64,000 nt of DNA, taken from the NCBI GenBank assembly GCA_029776205.1, contig JAKOTQ010000003.1:1-64000 (forward strand), in the 5' to 3' direction. How positions within the stretch are numbered: the stretch's first letter is position 1; the number at the start of each line of letters is the position of its first letter. The notes below the pieces were generated by a model. That model was given only the letters and a program-made list of their open reading frames with translations. It was not told the DNA's origin and did no database searches. Below are positions 8,432 to 17,268 of this stretch, one piece after another. Source of the DNA: Bacillota bacterium (GTDB lineage Bacteria > Bacillota > UBA4882 > UBA8346). A program made the translations under genes and the position numbers.

Positions 8432-9745
8432 TCAATTGGTCAATCCGGCAATGGCAGCTCCGATCAACGGAGCATTCTCCATCGTCTTGATCGTATAATA
8501 CCGGCCTTTCTCCCGAACCAGATAGTCCTGGAGATAATACTCGGTTTTTTCCTTTAGTGATTTCAAATGATGGAATGTGCTTCCCTCCGCCAAGATGCAC
8601 ACCGGCCGCTCCGGGGCCAACCCTTTACCGGATTGGATAACAGCTGAGGCAATACTGACCGCTGACAATTTTGCCGCCCGATCCACCAACCGGTCCAGAA
8701 TATAGTAGGCGACCGTACGGTCCTGCTCCTGGCCGGAGGCAACAATTGCGCCCAAACGGGTTCCTCCGCTAAATGGAGCGGTTAAAAATTGATTGATCTC
8801 TACCGTACTGAGGTCCTGAAGTTCCACAAGCGAAGCAGCCACCCTCTCTGAGAAGAGCTTTTCAGCCGCTGCCGTCTGTAAAAGCACCCGGCCCAGCCCT
8901 CCCAAATAACGCCCGGAAATCATCTTTTCAAAGGTAAAGACGCCAGGATTGCCGGTGGTCCGGTCGAAGGCCAGGTCAATCTCACCCTGAGGAATCTTCC
9001 CGAAACCGCCGGACTCTACGTTGATCAATTGGCTTCCTTCCGGGTTCAAACCCGTCTTTTTCCCGATATTAGTATTGGCTTCGATATAACACAGATTGGT
9101 TCCGGTTCCCAAGATAAAACCGATATAGCTATCAAAAACCTCTTCGGTCGCTGCAGCCTGCCCTGCCAACAAAGCGGCTGCTGTATCATTTAATAACACC
9201 ACCCGGTAATCAAGGGTTGCTCCAGACTGGTGCAAAGCTTTTTTCAGGTTTTCCCCCACCAGTTCTCCTTCGACTTCAGGTGCTTTAATCTCTTTACTGA
9301 ACTTGATCACCCGTCCGTCTTTATCAGGCTGCATATCGACAGGATAGGAAAAGCAAAAACCTATTTTGGAGCTGGCCTCCAGATTCCCCTCCAGATATTG
9401 GGCCATCACCCGAAAAAATTCGTCTTTCCTGACTTCCTCCCCAATCCCGGGCATCGGATATTTCTTGAAATTTCCAATCACCGCCTGCCCGGCGTCATCA
9501 AAGTAGACTGTAGCAACCCGAAAATTCGTCCCACCGGCGTCCAACACGATAACTTTCTCGTGGCGCGGTACCTCACGAGCTGCTTCCAGATAGGTCGGCA
9601 ACATGGCCAGAGAACTTTCCGACCCGTGGAGTCCCCGTTGCATTTCCTCCTGAAACATATGGCACATGGTTTCCATGTCCAGCCGGTCAGGATTGATTCC
9701 ATATCGGGTTAAAAAATCATTCATTTGCCCTTTGATCGATTGCAT
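8432..9745 (-). CDS. Hexokinase of the eukaryotic (PF00349/PF03727) type
   Basis: 437 residues, close to the ~450-residue single hexokinase unit. Phosphorylates hexoses with ATP at the head of glycolysis. Motifs follow the eukaryotic-family order: phosphate-1 DAGGTNFR (69-76), sugar-binding FSYPVD (132-137), catalytic LNDTAA (185-190, Asp187), phosphate-2 ILGTGTN (211-217), NVESGGFG (242-249) and FEKMISGRYLGG. The last two are diagnostic for this family and absent from ROK-type bacterial glucokinases. The start has AAGGGG seven bases upstream. Eukaryote-type hexokinases are uncommon in bacteria, so transfer or ancient retention is possible. Probably shares a transcript with the membrane protein downstream. 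Confidence 0.93.
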   Translation of the reverse strand: MQSIKGQMNDFLTRYGINPDRLDMETMCHMFQEEMQRGLHGSESSLAMLPTYLEAAREVPRHEKVIVLDAGGTNFRVATVYFDDAGQAVIGNFKKYPMPGIGEEVRKDEFFRVMAQYLEGNLEASSKIGFCFSYPVDMQPDKDGRVIKFSKEIKAPEVEGELVGENLKKALHQSGATLDYRVVLLNDTAAALLAGQAAATEEVFDSYIGFILGTGTNLCYIEANTNIGKKTGLNPEGSQLINVESGGFGKIPQGEIDLAFDRTTGNPGVFTFEKMISGRYLGGLGRVLLQTAAAEKLFSERVAASLVELQDLSTVEINQFLTAPFSGGTRLGAIVASGQEQDRTVAYYILDRLVDRAAKLSAVSIASAVIQSGKGLAPERPVCILAEGSTFHHLKSLKEKTEYYLQDYLVREKGRYYTIKTMENAPLIGAAIAGLTN

Positions 9746-9767
9746 AAGTGCACCCCTTTAAAGTTTA

Positions 9768-9790
9768 TTTTTTCAAGCAAAAAAGCTTGA
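9768..9790 (-). terminator. Weak terminator after the CAT gene
   Basis: Short stem CAAGC/GCTTG with an A/T loop followed by TTGAAAAAATAAA on the minus strand, directly after the CAT stop. Confidence 0.4.
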
Positions 9791-10423
9791 TTAAACTTTT
9801 TCTGGATGAATGAGAGTTTTCTGCAGTTCTTCCAGAAAACGCCCTACATGCACACCGTCCGCTAAACCATGATGAACTTGAACTGAAATAGGCAATTTGA
9901 GACGGCCATTTTCAACGAAATATTTACCCCAGGAAATCCGTGGGATGCTGTCGACTGGATGCATATGAATGGGATGGGTAATGCTGGTGAAGGATACCCA
10001 GGGCAAACTGGTAATATAAATTAGATCATCTCGTTCAGCATCAGAATTTAAAGAAGATTCCTGTTTAGCCCGATCCATATGGTATTGAAGATTCGCGATA
10101 AACTCCGTAAGGCTCTCCTTAAAATCAACTGTACAATAGACAAACAATCCGTTGTTGCCCATCACCGTAAATGACGGATGAAGCTGATCATGTTCAACCA
10201 CTTCCTCGCCTCGAATCCGGTAACGGAATTCTCGGATTTGATTGGTCTGACACATCACATAATACATGAATGTCCCAAAGAACGGATACCCTTTGGAGCG
10301 AATATACTGCATAAAGTGATCAAGTTCGACATTGGCACAGACATTAAAATGCGGATAATCAAAATTTTTAAAAAACCGATAATGCTCTTTCCGGTCCCAC
10401 TCGTCAATCTCAATAACTTTCAT
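9791..10423 (-). CDS. cat: Chloramphenicol O-acetyltransferase, type A family
   Basis: 210 residues from the ATG at 10423 (GGGAGGTTG upstream), the usual CatA length of about 215. The C-terminal HHGLADG carries the catalytic His of the family HHxxxDG motif. Other family blocks are FRYRI, HPSFTV, SFTSITHP and SIPRISWGKY, in the expected order. Acts in the cytoplasm as a trimer, acetylating chloramphenicol with acetyl-CoA; relatives also act on other acceptors, so drug resistance is likely but not proven. It appears monocistronic, and the 119-bp divergent region to the next gene holds its promoter. Confidence 0.88.
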   Translation of the reverse strand: MKVIEIDEWDRKEHYRFFKNFDYPHFNVCANVELDHFMQYIRSKGYPFFGTFMYYVMCQTNQIREFRYRIRGEEVVEHDQLHPSFTVMGNNGLFVYCTVDFKESLTEFIANLQYHMDRAKQESSLNSDAERDDLIYITSLPWVSFTSITHPIHMHPVDSIPRISWGKYFVENGRLKLPISVQVHHGLADGVHVGRFLEELQKTLIHPEKV

Positions 10424-10542
10424 TAACAACCTCCCTTGCCAAATTATTGAAATTCTGATATTTTTAAAAAACGGGAACATTTCCCGAAATATACCCGTCA
10501 AATAATCAAATGAACAAAATCTTAAAAAATGGAGGGATTCGA

Positions 10543-11241
10543 ATGAGGAAACTACCGATCGTACTCAGTGTTTCACTGGCTGTAGGTTCCTGTCTGTTCA
10601 TTGCAGATGCTACATACGCGAAACCTGAGCCAAAACCCGAGAAAAAGATCGAACAGCCTAAGAAAAATCCTGGGCCACCGCCACCAAAAGCTCCGGCACC
10701 ACCGCCTAAAAAGGCTCCTGGGCCACCGCCGCCACCGCCACCACCACCACCCAAAAAGGCTCCTGGGCCACCACCGCCACCGCCACCACCACCGCCCAAA
10801 AAGGCTCCTGGGCCACCACCGCCACCGCCACCTCCCGGACCGCCACCACATGTTCGGGAACAGCAAAGACTTCGGGAAGACGCTCGGGTGGTTATCGAAC
10901 GGACTACTTTTGTCCTGCGGGAAGCCCAACATGTAGCCAAACGCTATCATTATACTTCCGGCATGGCTAAAGCCGTTGCCCATCAGCAAAAAGCTCATGA
11001 TCTGTACAGACACGGCAACTATAGAGAAGCGATCTTCCATTCGCTCCGTGCCCGGGATTTGGCCTTCCAGATCATCCGTGGCAATCGTCAGTCTTATCAC
11101 AAAGATTATTACTGGAACGACATGGAAATGAGATATCGCAAGGATTACCCGAAAGATAAAGACCTTGACGTAAGAATCGAACTGCGTTCCCGCAGCGACA
11201 AGGAGATGCTCTTAATCAAATTGATATTTGATTTGGATTAA
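10543..11241 (+). CDS. Secreted polyproline-repeat protein
   Basis: 232 residues from the ATG at 10543 (GGAGGG six bases upstream; the upstream ATG at 10510 has no site). Residues 1-26 are a signal peptide ending near ATYA. Residues about 27-105 are almost only Pro, Lys, Ala and Gly, with three 15-residue units of KAPG plus long proline runs. Residues 105-190 are a basic helical domain (HQQKAHDLYRHGNYREAIFHSLRARDLA looks like a single helical hairpin), and the end is charged. Presumably the proline stalk spans the wall or periplasm and holds the C-terminal domain. Proline runs require EF-P for efficient translation. No family assigned. Confidence 0.75.
   Translation: MRKLPIVLSVSLAVGSCLFIADATYAKPEPKPEKKIEQPKKNPGPPPPKAPAPPPKKAPGPPPPPPPPPPKKAPGPPPPPPPPPPKKAPGPPPPPPPPGPPPHVREQQRLREDARVVIERTTFVLREAQHVAKRYHYTSGMAKAVAHQQKAHDLYRHGNYREAIFHSLRARDLAFQIIRGNRQSYHKDYYWNDMEMRYRKDYPKDKDLDVRIELRSRSDKEMLLIKLIFDLD
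10711..10845 (+). repeat. Three tandem 45-bp units encoding the polyproline stalk
   Basis: AAGGCTCCTGGGCCACC recurs at 10711, 10756 and 10801, a strict 45-bp period. Units are nearly identical at the DNA level, with inner CCACCG/CCACCA runs, so copy number is likely to vary by slippage. Confidence 0.85.
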
Positions 11242-11251
11242 TCGCCGTTAG

Positions 11252-11284
11252 GCAACCCGTCAACACCTGTTGACGGGTTTTTTA
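11252..11284 (+). terminator. Terminator after the polyproline gene
   Basis: Perfect stem AACCCGTCAAC / GTTGACGGGTT (11254-11279) followed by TTTTTA. Confidence 0.9.
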
Positions 11285-11319
11285 TCATTCGAATAATATC
11301 TTAATAAAACCACTCATCA

Positions 11320-11952
11320 TCAAAGCGTCAATTCGTCCATATGGTAAATGATCCGGTCTGCCAACGATAGATTCTGCCCATAGGAATTGGGGTTTTGATA
11401 CCCAATGCACTGCATCCCGGCTGCCTTGGCTGCCCGAACCCCCCGTTCAGCATCCTCAATCACCAAACATTCACTGGGCGGGACCTGTAATTTCTCAGCT
11501 GCCAGCAGAAAAATGTCCGGTGCCGGTTTGCCATGGACCACATGTTCTCCGCTGACCAGCACATCAAAATAGGATTCTATTTGACACTTCGAGACAACCA
11601 CCTGAATCCAGTCCACCGGCGCCGAAGAGGCGATGGCCAGTTTCAGATTGGCCGCTTTTAACCGGTTTAACAACTTAAGGACCCCCGGGATCGGTTCCAG
11701 TTCGAGCTTCTGCATCTCTGAGCGGCTATGCTCCCGGTGTATTGCCAATAATTCTTCCACCGTTTCAGGGCGCCGGTGCCGTTCTTTGATGACAGACCAC
11801 ATATCCCAATCGGTGACACCGACAAAGTTTCGATATTCTTCTTCAGTGATATTTAGCTGCAATTTTTCAAAGAGTTCTTTGTTTAGTCGGTAGTGAATCG
11901 GCTCACTGTCGACGATCACACCGTCCATATCAAAGATGACCGCTTTAATCAT
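11320..11952 (-). CDS. HAD-superfamily phosphatase, beta-phosphoglucomutase-like
   Basis: 210 residues. Motif I DMDGVIVDSEP (8-18) with the two catalytic Asp, motif II SSA near residue 108, motif III Lys in HGKPAPD and motif IV IEDAERG are all present. The DSEP and KPAPDIF signatures place it in the beta-phosphoglucomutase/phosphatase (GPH-like) branch. Likely a sugar-phosphate or nucleotide phosphatase; substrate not determinable. Starts 11 bp after the ABC exporter stop on the same strand (GAGGAGG upstream), so it is cotranscribed with it. No terminator was seen immediately downstream apart from the convergent one at 11252-11284. Confidence 0.85.
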   Translation of the reverse strand: MIKAVIFDMDGVIVDSEPIHYRLNKELFEKLQLNITEEEYRNFVGVTDWDMWSVIKERHRRPETVEELLAIHREHSRSEMQKLELEPIPGVLKLLNRLKAANLKLAIASSAPVDWIQVVVSKCQIESYFDVLVSGEHVVHGKPAPDIFLLAAEKLQVPPSECLVIEDAERGVRAAKAAGMQCIGYQNPNSYGQNLSLADRIIYHMDELTL

Positions 11953-11963
11953 GGGCCCTCCTC

Positions 11964-13697
11964 TTATTTAAATTGTAATTGATACAATTGAGCATAAATG
12001 CCGCCTCGATTTAAAAGCTCCTCATGGGTTCCTTCCTCAACGATTCCTTCCTCTGCCAAAACCAGGATTCGTCTGGCATTTTTAATCGTCGACAACCGGT
12101 GGGCGATAACAAAAGTAGTCCGGTTTTCCGCTAATGCTTCCAACGATTCCTGCACCACTTTCTCACTTTCATTATCAAGAGCTGAAGTGGCTTCATCTAA
12201 AATGAGTATAGGGGGATTCTTCAAAAACACCCGAGCAATGCTGATCCGCTGCTTCTGTCCGCCTGAAAGTTTGATCCCCCGCTGACCGATATCCGTATTA
12301 TAGCCTTCGGGCAAACTCATGATAAAGTCATGGGCATTCGCTTTTTTCGCCGCTTCAATAACTTCTTCTTCTGTTGCATCAGGTTTTCCATAGCGGATAT
12401 TTTCCAGCACTGAACCTGCAAACAAATAGACATCCTGCTGGACAATTCCGATATTTTTCCGCAAGGATTTCAACTTGACAGTTCGGATATCCCGTCCGTC
12501 CAGCGTAATCGCTCCTTCCGTCACGTCATAGAAACGGGGAATCAAACTGCATAATGTGGTTTTACCCACACCTGACGGCCCCACCAAAGCCACATACTCT
12601 CCGGCTTTCACCGACAGATTAACCTTGGAAAGCACTGATTCAGAGCGATCGGAATACCGAAATGTAACATCCTTGAATGAAATATCTCCCCGGACTTCTT
12701 TTAACTCCACCGCATTCCGGGCATCGGTGATATCCGGGGCAATCTGCAATACTTCATAAAAACGATCAAAGCCGGAAATCCCGTTTTGAAACTGCTCTCC
12801 GAAATTGACCAGCTTTTTAATGGGATCCAAAAACGTATTAATATACAGCAAAAAAGTGATCAGATCCAGCGTATTCACACGGCCTTTCCCGGTCAGTAGC
12901 GCTGCTCCGAAAACCACCGCTATATAAATCAAGGAATTGAACGCACTGATCCCGCTGTGATAGCGGCCCATGAAGAAATAGCTGTTTTTCTTGCTCTCCA
13001 CATATCGCAGGTTGTTTTTTCGGAATTTTTCCATCTCCAGATCTTCGTTGGCGAAGGATTTGACAACCCGAACCCCGGAGATACTGTCTTCAATCCCGGC
13101 ATTAATCTCGGCAATCTTCGCCCGGTTGTTCTTAAATGCTTGCCGCATTTTCCTGTTGTAATAGTAGGCAAACAGAATCATCAACGGGATAAAGGCGAAA
13201 ACGATCAGCGTCAGTTGTACATTGATCGTCATCAAAATGATAAAGGATCCGATAAGCTTTACGACAGATATCAATAAATCTTCCGGGCCGTGATGATATA
13301 ACTCGGTAATTTCAAAAAGATCATTGGTGATCCTCGACATAATCTGCCCGGTTTTTTGGTTGTCGTAATATGTAAAAGACAACTTCTGAAAATGTTCAAA
13401 GATCTCATTTCTGAGATCATGTTCCATTTTTGCACCCATAATATGGCCAACTGTTGTGATGTAAAAGTTACAAAAATATTCGATCACCGTTAATCCGATC
13501 ATGACAGCCGCAATTTTGAGAATCGGCCCGGTAACGTTTTCCAAACCGGATTGGAGGAGATTGCCGGTGATATGCCGGATAAGCAACGGAAAAACCAGGT
13601 TAATACCTGATGCCGTAAAGGCACATGCCATATCCGCCGCAAAAAGCCCAAGATAAGGACGATAATAGGACAAAAACTTCTTCATTTTCGAACTCAT
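11964..13697 (-). CDS. ABC exporter half-transporter (permease fused to ATPase)
   Basis: 577 residues from the ATG at 13697, chosen because it gives the normal length (~575-580); the 45 upstream codons look non-coding, though the ribosome site is weak (GAGAAG). Six TM segments fill residues 1-320. The ATPase domain has Walker A GPSGVGKTT (373-381), Q-loop VQQD, signature LSGGQ (477-481), Walker B ILILDEA ending near 501-503 and H-loop His533. This is the MsbA/BmrA-type lipid or multidrug exporter architecture working as a homodimer or heterodimer. In an organism with lipid A genes, an MsbA-like role is possible but unproven. Followed at once by the HAD gene. Confidence 0.9.
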   Translation of the reverse strand: MSSKMKKFLSYYRPYLGLFAADMACAFTASGINLVFPLLIRHITGNLLQSGLENVTGPILKIAAVMIGLTVIEYFCNFYITTVGHIMGAKMEHDLRNEIFEHFQKLSFTYYDNQKTGQIMSRITNDLFEITELYHHGPEDLLISVVKLIGSFIILMTINVQLTLIVFAFIPLMILFAYYYNRKMRQAFKNNRAKIAEINAGIEDSISGVRVVKSFANEDLEMEKFRKNNLRYVESKKNSYFFMGRYHSGISAFNSLIYIAVVFGAALLTGKGRVNTLDLITFLLYINTFLDPIKKLVNFGEQFQNGISGFDRFYEVLQIAPDITDARNAVELKEVRGDISFKDVTFRYSDRSESVLSKVNLSVKAGEYVALVGPSGVGKTTLCSLIPRFYDVTEGAITLDGRDIRTVKLKSLRKNIGIVQQDVYLFAGSVLENIRYGKPDATEEEVIEAAKKANAHDFIMSLPEGYNTDIGQRGIKLSGGQKQRISIARVFLKNPPILILDEATSALDNESEKVVQESLEALAENRTTFVIAHRLSTIKNARRILVLAEEGIVEEGTHEELLNRGGIYAQLYQLQFK

Positions 13698-13859
13698 GAT
13701 GCTTCTCGATGTACTCCTTTCACATGGACCGAATGATCTTATATTATCACAATCCGCCCTGCGGCGGCCATTGAGGTTTTTAATTGTCTTTGCGATCAAA
13801 GTGTGATAAAGTATGATACATTGGGTTTGCAATTATTGTTACAAAGCGAGGTAAAACCT

Positions 13860-14243
13860 ATGTGGAATGAATTCAAACAGTTTGCCGTGAAAGGCAATGT
13901 CTTTGACCTGGCCATCGGCGTCATCATCGGCGGTGCCTTCGGAAAGATCGTCACATCACTGGTGAATGACTTACTGATGCCGATTTTCGGGCTGATCCTG
14001 GGCGGATTAAACTTTTCCGGCCTGGAGATTAAGATCGGCGACGCGGTTATCCGATACGGCGCCTTTCTCCAAAGCGTCGTAGATTTCCTCATTGTCGGCT
14101 GGTCCATCTTCCTCTTCATCCGACTTCTGAACGGTTTAAATAAGAAAAAAGAAACGGAACCCGCACCGGCCCCAGCAGCTGCTGAACCTTCCAACGAAGA
14201 AAAACTTCTAGCCGAGATCCGGGATCTATTGAAACAGAAATAA
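13860..14243 (+). CDS. mscL: Large-conductance mechanosensitive channel
   Basis: 127 residues from ATG 13860 with GAGGT upstream. The N-terminal [20 protein letters not shown] matches the conserved MscL S1 helix and start of TM1; TM2 is at about 65-90; the C-terminal helix ([14 protein letters not shown]) is the usual bundle helix after an Ala/Pro-rich linker. Forms a homopentameric pore in the inner membrane that opens on osmotic downshock. It is monocistronic with its own terminator and divergent from the ABC exporter. Confidence 0.95.
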   Translation: MWNEFKQFAVKGNVFDLAIGVIIGGAFGKIVTSLVNDLLMPIFGLILGGLNFSGLEIKIGDAVIRYGAFLQSVVDFLIVGWSIFLFIRLLNGLNKKKETEPAPAPAAAEPSNEEKLLAEIRDLLKQK

Positions 14244-14264
14244 ATTTTGAATGAAGTTACCATA

Positions 14265-14292
14265 CACCCCCCTCCAGGGGGTTTTCTTTTTC
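14265..14292 (+). terminator. Terminator after mscL
   Basis: ACCCCCC-tcca-GGGGGT followed by TTTCTTTTT. Confidence 0.8.
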
Positions 14293-14591
14293 GGTTTTAC
14301 CATACTTTCCGTTTGAACGGCTCCGGTATTTTTGCCCCGAATATCCGCCATTCCGTGAGCAAACTCTACCGCTGTATGAATGCAATGTCTTGCTTGCAGC
14401 CAGAAAGCGCTCTTCGCCCAAAATCAGGGCATTGCCAGAGGCCCTGAACCCATCTCGGTTGAGGGGGTATCCCGCAAGCCTCCATTATCCGCAGCTATCC
14501 GGGCCACAAGTCCCGCTTCGTTAGAATTGCCATCCGTGATGACTTCCGATTTTATATCTTCTTTTTTATCATTATAAATTAAAATTAAACA
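14293..14591. other. Gene-free stretch with a possible decayed frame
   Basis: No convincing gene. On the minus strand between about 14440 and 14580 an open frame without a start codon reads like protein (segments such as SNEAGLVARIAADNGG and STEMGSGPL) and stops at an in-frame TGA near 14440. Its upstream end abuts the start of the structured repeat at 14592. It may be the remnant of a small gene cut off by the repeat. Confidence 0.3.
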
Positions 14592-14942
14592 TGAATGCGT
14601 CACTGAACGTCCACTGCCGCTTTTTTACCGCCAAAAAAACGGCGCAAAAAGGCGCCGGAAACCTAAGGTTTCCGGACCTTCATTTTATTCATCCGGGGTT
14701 CTTGAATGCCTTCGCCATCCCTGGCCTTTCGACTGTCAACATAGACAAGGCTTCCGTTGGCGACCGCAGTTTTTCATCCGTGAAAAGATGCGTCGCAAGG
14801 CTCCATCCCTGGAGCCTTTGATCTGAGATAGATTCAACTACCACACGTAAAAATTGATATCGGAGTGGCCCGCCATGGAGGGCGGGCCCGCGACTTTGAT
14901 TCTGGACGAATCACAGCCGTCGGCATTCAGTATAGGCCCTGA
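14592..14942 (+). repeat. Structured dispersed repeat, copy A (about 350 bp)
   Basis: Very similar over its whole length to 54277-54625, same orientation. It is a chain of hairpins: CCGGAAACC-taa-GGTTTCCGG, GGCTCCA-tccc-TGGAGCC, GGCCCGCC-loop-GGCGGGCC and GATTC-tggac-GAATC. Stems are kept in copy B while loop bases differ. Substitutions and single-base indels put any reading frame out of register between copies, so it is not protein coding. It lies between the converging mscL and amidase genes. It could be a non-autonomous mobile element or an RNA family; strand is assigned by convention only. Confidence 0.85.
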
Positions 14943-15310
14943 CCAAAACTCTTTTTACCCGTGTTCAGTTCATCTTCCCGAATATCCACAGCTGCAGCTT
15001 GATCTCCCGAATCATCTTCTTACTCAATGAAATCAGCTCCAACTTATAGGGTAAATCCACCATCTGTTTGAATCCTAATCCGGTACGTTGCCTTCGAAGT
15101 AAACCTATCCCCAATACCCCGGCATGATATCAGGGAATCCCGCAGCACCCGGCCAAAGATTAAAATCTTAACGGAGAATGCTCCAGTCATCGTTTCATTC
15201 GCCACCATCTGTTATTTTCCTGTAAATTCACCTTCAAATTAACATAAATTCCATCTTTGAGGTACTGCCTGGCCGGTTGCAGTAAGAGCAGTACTTAGTT
15301 CACATAGACA
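14943..15310. other. Gene-free stretch with a possible 49-codon frame
   Basis: On the minus strand, 15114 down to 14965 is an open frame from a TTG that reads like protein (for example LPYKLELISLSKKMIREIKL), but the ribosome site is poor and no family is recognised. The rest shows nothing. I do not call a gene here. Confidence 0.3.
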
Positions 15311-15340
15311 TGAAAAACGGCCGTATTCTACGGCCGTTTC
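15311..15340 (-). terminator. Terminator after the amidase gene
   Basis: AAACGGCCGTA / TACGGCCGTTT stem; on the minus strand followed by TTTCATG. Confidence 0.75.
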
Positions 15341-15343
15341 AAA

Positions 15344-17161
15344 TCATTCCATCTTCTTGCGCATCCGGGCGGCATATTGTTCCAAACCGGTTATAATCGC
15401 CTCTGCAACATTCGAACGAAAAGCATCATTCTTAAGATAGGCCTCCTCCTCCGGAACGATCATATACGCCGATTCCGTCAACACCGACGGCATTTGAGTT
15501 CCCCGAATCACCGACAGATTGGCATGGTATAAACCGTCATCCTTCAAAGGAAAAGCCTGGCCCGGGCCAAACATGCGTTGATATGCCTGATGAATCTCCC
15601 GCGCCAGCGGAAGACTGACCGGTGTGAAATAATACACGCCATAACCCCGTTTGACAAAGGGATTGCCCGTTGGCCCCAATGAATTATTATGAATGCTCAC
15701 CAGGATATCTGCCCGGTTTTTCCAAGCGATCCCCGCCCGCTGGCTCAACGGCACATCTTCATCGCCTTCACGGATCATCACCACCTGTGCCCCTCTGGTT
15801 TCCAGTTTCTCTTTAAGACGCAGAGCAATCGCCATATTGGCATCTCCCTCGGCATACCCGGTGACTCCCATGGCGCCGCCTCCGGCTCCATGGCCGGCAT
15901 CGACAGCAATTACCAATCCCGAAAGAGGTAAGGATGCATTGATCAATGGCGGCGGTGTTCGTATTTCCACCACTAATTCTGACCCTTCATATGAGACATC
16001 ATATCCCCACCAACTATTGGGCTCCATGAACAGACGTAATCGATAGGTTTCAGCATCATCCTGGTACCACCGAACCTGCTGAATACACCCTGCTACCGCA
16101 TTGTTCACCCAGTCCGTATTGGAATAAGCACCATAAAGAATGATATCAAAGATCCGCCCATCACCATCATAATCGATTCGGAAGGGAATTCGTTGAGCCA
16201 CCGGAATTCGGATCAACGTTGAATTGCCGCGCGTCCTCAACGTAACATTCCCGATAATGTTCATGGGAATCAGCGTTCCCGCCGGAAGTTGCTTCACCGC
16301 ACTTTCATTTACCCAAGCGGTTTGGGTCCCATTAAGACGAACCCGATATTCTTTCCCTTTCTTCCCGGTCACCTGCAGCATCGTTTTCTTAGGAAGAAAC
16401 ATCACATATCCTGCTTTATCCGAAGTGGAAACAGCCGGCCCTGCATATAAAAGGGTCTGGTCGGAAACAGTTTCCACTATAACAGGAAGATCTTCAGAAA
16501 ACCGGGACACCCGCCCCTTGGCTTCCTTCGTGACCAACCCGCCATTTTCATCCATTAAGGTCACTCGAATGGCCGCCTGATACAAAAAATCAAAGCTTCC
16601 CAACTTGAATAATCCTTGATATACACCGGATCCCCTTGGACTTTCGAGCATCGGAAACTGCATCTCTATTCCGGTAATGGTAAAATAAGCGGCCATTCCC
16701 GGACTTCCTTTACAGACAACCTTTACCCAATCTCCAGGCAGTAAAGCCTGATCCTCTTGAGGAGCCACCGACTGAATCGTCAATGGCGAAACCGGCGGCG
16801 TCTGTTGAACTTCTGCGACGATCACCTTTCGCACTGACCGATAAGTCACACCATTCCATTGAAGTTCTGCATGAATTTCAAAAACTCCCGGAGTTAATGA
16901 GACGGTGGTCAAAAAACCTCCTTCCGGATGGATGTTCACCGGTTTGCCATTAATCGTCAGTTTACCATCGGGCGGTGCCGATCCCCCCACAAAAGTTGAA
17001 GGGATGGCCGGTATCCGTTGATTTTCAGCCGGATAGCTGATTCGGACCGGATTAGACAGTGATGCATATTTCCCGGATTCAACCGCAGCGACAGGTAAGG
17101 CCCCATATACAACCAATATAAGACTTATACATAGCAGCCATCTTTCCATTTTCATTTCCAT
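15344..17161 (-). CDS. N-acetylmuramoyl-L-alanine amidase (Amidase_3) with long N-terminal beta modules
   Basis: 605 residues from ATG 17161, chosen because GAGGT lies five to six bases upstream. Residues 4-24 are a signal peptide ending near PVAA. Residues 30-410 are beta-rich modules, including an SH3-like part (about 240-300) and an AMIN-like part (about 310-405). The C-terminal 190 residues are Amidase_3: zinc ligands His424 (DAGHG), Glu438 and His491 (SIHNN), and catalytic Glu563 (LTESAY). It cuts the amide bond between muramic acid and the stem peptide. It follows the PL11-type gene by 107 bp on the same strand and carries the transcript's terminator. Confidence 0.9.
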   Translation of the reverse strand: MEMKMERWLLCISLILVVYGALPVAAVESGKYASLSNPVRISYPAENQRIPAIPSTFVGGSAPPDGKLTINGKPVNIHPEGGFLTTVSLTPGVFEIHAELQWNGVTYRSVRKVIVAEVQQTPPVSPLTIQSVAPQEDQALLPGDWVKVVCKGSPGMAAYFTITGIEMQFPMLESPRGSGVYQGLFKLGSFDFLYQAAIRVTLMDENGGLVTKEAKGRVSRFSEDLPVIVETVSDQTLLYAGPAVSTSDKAGYVMFLPKKTMLQVTGKKGKEYRVRLNGTQTAWVNESAVKQLPAGTLIPMNIIGNVTLRTRGNSTLIRIPVAQRIPFRIDYDGDGRIFDIILYGAYSNTDWVNNAVAGCIQQVRWYQDDAETYRLRLFMEPNSWWGYDVSYEGSELVVEIRTPPPLINASLPLSGLVIAVDAGHGAGGGAMGVTGYAEGDANMAIALRLKEKLETRGAQVVMIREGDEDVPLSQRAGIAWKNRADILVSIHNNSLGPTGNPFVKRGYGVYYFTPVSLPLAREIHQAYQRMFGPGQAFPLKDDGLYHANLSVIRGTQMPSVLTESAYMIVPEEEAYLKNDAFRSNVAEAIITGLEQYAARMRKKME

Positions 17162-17268
17162 TTTCAACCTCAAGCAGCATATTCTGTGTCTCATCTTCCT
17201 ATTGGCCGATTCGTTCCGGTCCTCCTGCCATTTTTTTCGGTGTATTGCTGGAAACAGCGAAATGCCTT

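Noticed and set aside
10506-11100. Gly-rich and Trp/Arg-rich frames opposite the polyproline gene
   Set aside because: They are complements of proline codons (GGN/TGG runs); the plus-strand gene has a signal peptide, ribosome site and terminator.
13796-14263. 155-codon minus-strand frame over mscL
   Set aside because: Complete overlap with a clear MscL; low-complexity shadow.
14591-14821. 76-codon open frame on the plus strand inside repeat copy A
   Set aside because: The frame is broken in copy B by single-base indels and has no ribosome site; it is a by-product of the repeat.
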